A stretch of 17,544 bases of DNA. It comes from Candidatus Omnitrophota bacterium. Its GTDB lineage: Bacteria > Omnitrophota > Gorgyraeia > Gygaellales > Profunditerraquicolaceae. The position numbers and the translations under genes were made by a program. Where the stretch lies: the NCBI GenBank assembly GCA_028711825.1, contig JAQTRM010000024.1, positions 1 to 17,544 of the forward strand, in the 5' to 3' direction. Shown piece after piece: positions 13,728-17,544 of this stretch. The notes beneath the pieces are model-generated. The model was not told where the DNA came from. It worked only from the letters and a program-made list of their open reading frames with translations, and ran no database searches. Each line of letters begins with the position of its first letter. Positions within the stretch are counted from its first letter, which is position 1.

Positions 13728-15142
13728 ATAAAGAACCGATAGGGGCGGGAGAGCTGCCCGTTCAGGAAAGGGTGCGGAATTTTAACGAGGTGGTCTCCGG
13801 GTATCAGGAGAAAGACGCGCTTGCGGAGGCCGCCCGCTGCCTGCAATGCAAGAATCCTACCTGTATTTCAGGATGCCCGGTAAACATAAACATCAAAGAA
13901 TTCATCGCGCAGATTTCCAAAAAAGACTATTCCGGGGCTTATTATACTATCCGTAAAACGAATAATTTCCCCTCGATTTGCGGCAGAGTTTGCCCGGCGG
14001 AATATCAGTGCCGCAGGGCATGTGTGCTTAACCGGAATAAAACATCTTTTGCTTCGGAAGAGGCAATCAATATAAACTTCCTGGAGAGGTTTGCCGGAGA
14101 TTACGGGATGCGTTTTAAACTTCCTGCGGCCCCGGCAGCCGCCGGCAGCCGCAAGGCTTCCGGGCTTCGCGTGGCGGTCGTGGGTTCGGGGCCGGCGGGA
14201 CTGTGCTGCGCCGGGGAATTGGCGCGGGAAGGCGCCAAGGTGGTTGTTTTTGAAAGCCTGCAGAGCTGTGGAGGAGTTTTAAGATACGGAATTCCCGCTT
14301 TTCGGTTGGACCGGGAAATCCTGGATTATGAAATCAACAGCCTGGTAAAACTCGGGGTTGAGCTCAGGAATAATATCGTGGTGGGCAGGACCCTTCTTCT
14401 TGATGAATTATTCAAAGAGGGGTTTGATAGGGTCTTTTTGGGGCTTGGGGCGGGGGTGCCTTCTTTTTTAGGCATCAAAGGGGAAAATGCCTGCAATGTT
14501 TATTCCGCGAATGAATTTCTTACCCGGATCAACCTGATGTCCGCCTACAAATTCCCCGCTTATCATACCCCCGTAAATATCGGCCGGCAGGTAGTGGTAA
14601 TCGGAGGGGGCAATACCGCACTGGACGCGGCCAGAAGCGCCCTGCGCCTGCAGATGATAAACGGTATTAAGCCGGACGTAAAGATACTTTACCGCAGGAC
14701 GCTTGCCGAGATGCCCTCAAGGAGGATTGAAATCGAGCATGCCCGTCAGGAAGGGGTTGAATTTAAATTCCTGGTTGAACCCCGGGAATTCAAGCCGGAT
14801 GAAAAAGGTTTTGTCCGCGGCCTGGAATGCCTTCTTTGCGAGCTGAAAGAAGCCGACGCTTCCGGCAGGAGGCGCCCTGTAGCTTTGGAGGGGAGCGGTT
14901 TCAGCGTTCCCTGCGACCTGGCGATTATCGCTATCGGCCTTGGCGCCAATCAGGTGTTAAGCAGCGTTACGCCGGAATTAAAAACCGACAAGCATAAAGA
15001 TATTATTATTAATCCTGCGACAATGGAAACTTCCGTGGCGGGAGTTTTTGCGGGCGGGGATATCGTAGGCGGCGAGGGAACGGTAATTGAAGCGATGGGG
15101 ATGGCCAGGAAAGCCTCTTCCGGCATCCTGCAAAATTCTTGA
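13724..15142 (+). CDS. nfnB: NADPH-binding subunit NfnB of the bifurcating transhydrogenase (GltD-like)
   Basis: Large subunit of NfnAB, often annotated as glutamate synthase small subunit (GltD/GltA). The 472-residue protein has an N-terminal domain with eight cysteines for two [4Fe-4S] clusters (C39, C42, C47, C51; C86, C90, C96, C100), an FAD Rossmann motif VVGSGPAGLCCAGEL (152-166), the conserved GGVLRYGIPAFRLD region, an NADPH-binding motif VVVIGGGNTALDAA, YRRTLAEMPSRRIE, and the terminal FAD motif GVFAGGDIVGGEGTVIEA. The ATG overlaps the nfnA stop (ATGA), which ties the two together as one complex. A GltD role with the downstream glutamate-synthase-like gene is a real alternative, but the nfnA partner and the promoter/terminator separating that gene favour NfnB. 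Confidence 0.9.
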   Translation: MNKEPIGAGELPVQERVRNFNEVVSGYQEKDALAEAARCLQCKNPTCISGCPVNINIKEFIAQISKKDYSGAYYTIRKTNNFPSICGRVCPAEYQCRRACVLNRNKTSFASEEAININFLERFAGDYGMRFKLPAAPAAAGSRKASGLRVAVVGSGPAGLCCAGELAREGAKVVVFESLQSCGGVLRYGIPAFRLDREILDYEINSLVKLGVELRNNIVVGRTLLLDELFKEGFDRVFLGLGAGVPSFLGIKGENACNVYSANEFLTRINLMSAYKFPAYHTPVNIGRQVVVIGGGNTALDAARSALRLQMINGIKPDVKILYRRTLAEMPSRRIEIEHARQEGVEFKFLVEPREFKPDEKGFVRGLECLLCELKEADASGRRRPVALEGSGFSVPCDLAIIAIGLGANQVLSSVTPELKTDKHKDIIINPATMETSVAGVFAGGDIVGGEGTVIEAMGMARKASSGILQNS

Positions 15143-15166
15143 CAAGCAAATCCGCTGTATTATGAT
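15139..15166 (+). promoter_or_regulatory. Promoter overlapping the nfnB stop
   Basis: TTGACA (15139-15144) overlaps the nfnB stop codon. A 16-bp spacer is followed by TATGAT (15161-15166). The predicted start near 15173 leaves a leader of about 275 nt before the next gene. A weaker TTGACG at 15278-15283 has no convincing -10 box. Confidence 0.7.
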
Positions 15167-15172
15167 ATAAAT

Positions 15173-15448
15173 CAATCCTTCAAATCATCCCGGGCGCATT
15201 GAAGGAATACGGATCCCGCTCTTTACCGGCGTTTTGAAAAGGGTGATCCGGGCGAAGCATTAATAATTCCTGATGGTTTGACGAGCTGTTTAAAAGGGTA
15301 TGCATTATGGGGCCTTAAGGATAATGCGCGATAAATTACGTTTCGGCTAAAGCGTTTTCTCCCGGCTGGTAAAAGGGAGAATTTTTTAAAAGTATCACTG
15401 CCTTATTTTTAGGCAGAAAATGATTAAAATTGAGGAAGGAGATATTAG
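15173..15448 (+). ncRNA. Structured 5' leader of the glutamate-synthase-like gene, possible cis-regulatory RNA
   Basis: Between the promoter and the gene are successive stems: TCCTTCAA (15176-15183) with TTGAAGGA (15199-15206); CGGATC (15210-15215) with GATCCG (15245-15250); GCATTAT (15302-15308) with ATAATGC (15321-15327); ACGTTT (15338-15343) with AAAGCGT (15349-15355, one bulge); an intrinsic terminator (15357-15387); and CTGCCT (15398-15403) with AGGCAG (15411-15416). A terminator inside a long leader is the arrangement of transcription-attenuating riboswitches. I recognise no known riboswitch class and see no obvious sequence that would pair with the terminator's left arm, so regulation is inferred, not shown. 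Confidence 0.5.
15357..15387 (+). terminator. Intrinsic terminator within the leader
   Basis: TTCTCCC (15357-15363) pairs perfectly with GGGAGAA (15375-15381) around an 11-nt loop, followed by six T's. It lies about 60 nt before the gene it precedes. It could be an attenuator for that gene or a terminator for nfnAB readthrough, or both. Confidence 0.8.
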
Positions 15449-17089
15449 ATGATCCAGTGGCCTAAGACGAATGATGCTTTAGGGACGGTGAACCGCGGGA
15501 ACCCCTGTGAAAGCGGGCTCTGCACTCTTTGCCGTGTTGATTGTGCGGGAAAATGTGAAACCTGGTTGTCAAGCCTCAAAGGCAGAAAATTATTATATCC
15601 CCGGGATTACAGTTTTACTACCGCCGGGAGTTCCAATACTACGCATTTGGGGGTTTCTTATAATTCATTGCGTATTAATGGTTATAATTACGGCGCTACC
15701 GGTCTTCCTAAAGGCCTTTCGAATTCCGAAGATGAATGTATCTTTCCTAATGTAAGTGTCGAAGGTGAATTCGGTAAAATTGTAAAAACGAAATTCCGGG
15801 TTCCCGTGATGACCGGAGCCCTGGGTTCTACTTTTGTTGCCGCAAAATACTGGGAGTCTTTTGCCGTCGGCGCGGCGTTGGTCGGCGTGCCGATTGTGGT
15901 AGGCGAGAACGTGGTGGGCATCGATAAACAGGCGGAGATCCGGGACGGGAAGATTATTAAGGCCCCGGAACTTGACCGCCGCATCGAAACTTTCATGCGT
16001 TATTATGACGGATATGGTGCGATCCTGGTGCAGATGAATGTGGAAGATACCCGTAACGGAGTTGCGGAATATGTGATTGGAAAATACGGCGATAAGGTGA
16101 TTATCGAATTGAAGTGGGGGCAGGGCGCCAAATGTATCGGGGGCGAGATACAGGTCAACAGCCTGGAATACGCGCAGTTCCTGAAAAAACGCGGTTATGT
16201 GGTGGATCCGGATCCGACTATCCCTGAGGTTCAGGAGGCGTTTAAATCCGGATCGATCAAATCGATCGCCCGCCACAGCCGCCTGGGTTATACCAGTTTG
16301 TCTTCGGAAGCCCGGGTCCGGGAAAGTTTTATGAAGGCGGTTAAATATCTGCGTAAGATCGGATATAAAAGGATTTCTTTGAAGACCGGTTCTTACGGCA
16401 TGGAGGCGCTGGCAATGGCGATAAAATATGCCTCCGAAGCCAAACTGGACCTTCTTACGATCGACGGTTCAGGCGGAGGCACGGGAATGAGCCCCTGGAA
16501 TATGATGGAGGCCTGGGGTGTCCCCTCGGTGCTCTTGCACGCCAAGGCTTATGAATATGCGCAGATCCTTGCCAAAAAAGGTAAAAGTGTCGTCGATATG
16601 GCGTTCGCCGGAGGACTTGCCCGAGAAGACCATATCTTTAAGGCGTTGGCGTTGGGGGCGCCTTATACGAAACTGGCCTGCATGGGCAGGGCGTTAATGA
16701 TCCCGGCTTATCTCGGCTCCAATATTCAGGGGGTTCTGGATCCTGCGGTGAAGGCGAGAGTCAGCGGCAGCTGGGATAAATTTCCCGCTTCGGTTGCGGA
16801 TCTCGGCACCACCGCCGAAGAACTTTTCGCGGGATATTATGACCTGCAGAAGAAGGTAGGGAAAGATGAAATGAAAAATATCCCCCTGGGGGCGGTAGCC
16901 TTTTGGACTCTGGCGGACAAACTGGCCGCCGGCATCCAACAACTTATGGCGGGCGCCAGGAGGTTTACTTTAAAGGCGATCAGCAGGGAGGATATCTTTT
17001 CGGCCAACCGTGAAACCGAGAAAGAAACCGGAGTGCCTTTTATTACCGATTTTGCGGATGATAAAGCCAGGAAAATATTGAAAAGCTGA
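15449..17089 (+). CDS. FMN-binding glutamate-synthase-family protein without glutaminase domain
   Basis: A 546-residue protein corresponding to the FMN/synthase domain of glutamate synthase. Visible are VPVMTGALGSTFVAAKYWESFAVGA near 125-150 (a flavin-barrel entry), ELKWGQGAKCIGGEI (about 216-230), and the glycine-rich LLTIDGSGGGTGMSP (about 344-358) that matches the synthase FMN region. The N-terminus holds a cysteine cluster C20-x4-C25-x2-C28-x3-C32-x3-C36. There is no N-terminal glutamine amidotransferase domain, and the [3Fe-4S] Cys triad of canonical GltB is not seen after ACMGRALMIPAYLG. A good AAGGAG lies seven bases before the ATG. It may pair with a GltD-like protein, perhaps the adjacent NfnB, or use another substrate. 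The reaction is unproven. Confidence 0.85.
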   Translation: MIQWPKTNDALGTVNRGNPCESGLCTLCRVDCAGKCETWLSSLKGRKLLYPRDYSFTTAGSSNTTHLGVSYNSLRINGYNYGATGLPKGLSNSEDECIFPNVSVEGEFGKIVKTKFRVPVMTGALGSTFVAAKYWESFAVGAALVGVPIVVGENVVGIDKQAEIRDGKIIKAPELDRRIETFMRYYDGYGAILVQMNVEDTRNGVAEYVIGKYGDKVIIELKWGQGAKCIGGEIQVNSLEYAQFLKKRGYVVDPDPTIPEVQEAFKSGSIKSIARHSRLGYTSLSSEARVRESFMKAVKYLRKIGYKRISLKTGSYGMEALAMAIKYASEAKLDLLTIDGSGGGTGMSPWNMMEAWGVPSVLLHAKAYEYAQILAKKGKSVVDMAFAGGLAREDHIFKALALGAPYTKLACMGRALMIPAYLGSNIQGVLDPAVKARVSGSWDKFPASVADLGTTAEELFAGYYDLQKKVGKDEMKNIPLGAVAFWTLADKLAAGIQQLMAGARRFTLKAISREDIFSANRETEKETGVPFITDFADDKARKILKS

Positions 17090-17110
17090 TAGCAAAATTT
17101 TTTAAACGAT

Positions 17111-17148
17111 AAAACGCCGCATCTTATGCAAGGTGCGGCGTTTTATTT
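17111..17148 (+). terminator. Strong intrinsic terminator
   Basis: AAAACGCCGCA (17111-17121) pairs perfectly over 11 bp with TGCGGCGTTTT (17134-17144), followed by more A/T. The A-run on the left side means it could also work for transcripts from the opposite strand. Confidence 0.9.
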
Positions 17149-17185
17149 GTTGCGGAGGCAGTTTTTTGGATGTAAAATAACTTTC

Positions 17186-17544
17186 GTGAATAACGAGACT
17201 GTAATCGAAGATTTTTTCCGCAGCTTAAGGGTTACCCTTACCAACGCCTTTTCTTATCCCAAAGACCATCCTTATTTTATTAAATCCGTAGAAAGTTTCA
17301 AGCTGAAACTCGAGGAAGCCCAATCTTACCTGGAGCCTTTTAAGCTTGGGGTGGGGGATGCCGGGATCCTGATCGACGGCAAAGAGCTTAACCGTAAAGG
17401 ATTCTATGATGAATTAGCCCGCCTGCTGCACCAGCGTAAAATAAAAAGTATCCAGATAAACCGGGGAGCGACTACCGGGGAAATTATCGCTTTTTTTTCG
17501 GTGATTTCCATGGCGCCGAAGGATATTTCAAAAGGAGGCGGGGT
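17186..17544 (+). CDS. Unrecognised protein, N-terminal 119 residues, truncated by window end
   Basis: An open frame from GTG at 17186 runs off the window without a stop. Codon use looks like the neighbouring genes. The translation begins with NNETVIEDFFRSLRVTLTN, followed by a YPKDHPYFIKSVESF segment, a GVGDAGILIDGKEL segment and a helical stretch with LLHQRKIKSIQINRGATTGE. The pattern of a YP..HP motif, a short beta strand holding DG.L.DG, and LARLLHxRxI followed by TxxEI recalls the N-terminal region of some HEAT-repeat or signalling proteins of uncultured and delta-type bacteria; this is a loose similarity and gives no function. A TAAAAT box at 17173-17178 lies seven bases before the GTG, with a weak TTGCGG 17 bp upstream, so the mRNA may be leaderless. 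Confidence 0.7.
   Translation, partial: MNNETVIEDFFRSLRVTLTNAFSYPKDHPYFIKSVESFKLKLEEAQSYLEPFKLGVGDAGILIDGKELNRKGFYDELARLLHQRKIKSIQINRGATTGEIIAFFSVISMAPKDISKGGG

Noticed and set aside
15300..15350. 16-codon open frame in the leader (ATG at 15300, stop before the terminator), a possible leader peptide
   Set aside because: No run of any single regulatory amino acid, poor ribosome-binding spacing, and it coincides with two stems; chance is more likely.
15173..15387. Resemblance of GGGTGATCC and GGGCGAAGC in the leader to pieces of known riboswitches such as the c-di-AMP (ydaO) class
   Set aside because: The other conserved blocks of that class are missing and the order does not fit; similarity is limited to short words.

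Overview
The window is 17.5 kb of tightly packed bacterial DNA with every recognisable gene on the + strand. It encodes energy and redox metabolism of a strictly anaerobic, fermentative or H2-metabolising bacterium: an F-type ATP synthase, a trimeric-type [FeFe] hydrogenase under a Rex repressor, NfnAB transhydrogenase, and a glutamate-synthase-like flavoprotein. The gene mix and the intergenic repeats would fit an uncultured anaerobic lineage such as Candidatus Omnitrophota. That placement is an impression from gene content only, with no marker phylogeny behind it.

Layout. 1-5417: atpE-F-H-A-G-D-C, the second part of an ATP synthase operon (atpB would lie upstream), ending in a short epsilon subunit. 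5418-5523: weak terminator, strong sigma70-type promoter and a Rex-like operator. 5524-10508: rex, hydC (NuoE-like), a small thioredoxin-fold [2Fe-2S] protein, hydB (NuoF-like) and hydA, spaced like one operon and closed by an intrinsic terminator at about 10574-10618. 10619-11012: non-coding, filled with hairpins, including a cluster of two-hairpin repeats whose arms covary, one copy sitting inside the loop of another. 11013-11264: TM1266-type iron-only hydrogenase system regulator. 11410-12483: hydE, an H-cluster maturase. 12463-12803: island of heptanucleotide repeats in mirrored orientation. 12840-15142: promoter and nfnAB. 15139-15448: a second strong promoter, then a leader of about 275 nt with several hairpins and an intrinsic terminator. 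15449-17089: FMN-binding glutamate-synthase-family protein, then a strong terminator. 17186-end: start of an unrecognised gene.

How the genes work together. HydABC of this type couples H2 to both ferredoxin and NADH. NfnAB links NADPH to NADH and ferredoxin. Rex senses NADH/NAD+ and plausibly controls the hydrogenase operon. The ATP synthase has a c subunit of the proton type. HydE is here but HydF and HydG are not, so H-cluster maturation needs genes elsewhere.

Best candidates for something undescribed: the nested two-hairpin repeat cluster (10619-10800), the structured leader with terminator before the glutamate-synthase-like gene (15173-15448), and the heptamer island that supplies the 3' end of hydE. 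No defence system, CRISPR array, tRNA, rRNA or transposase gene was seen.
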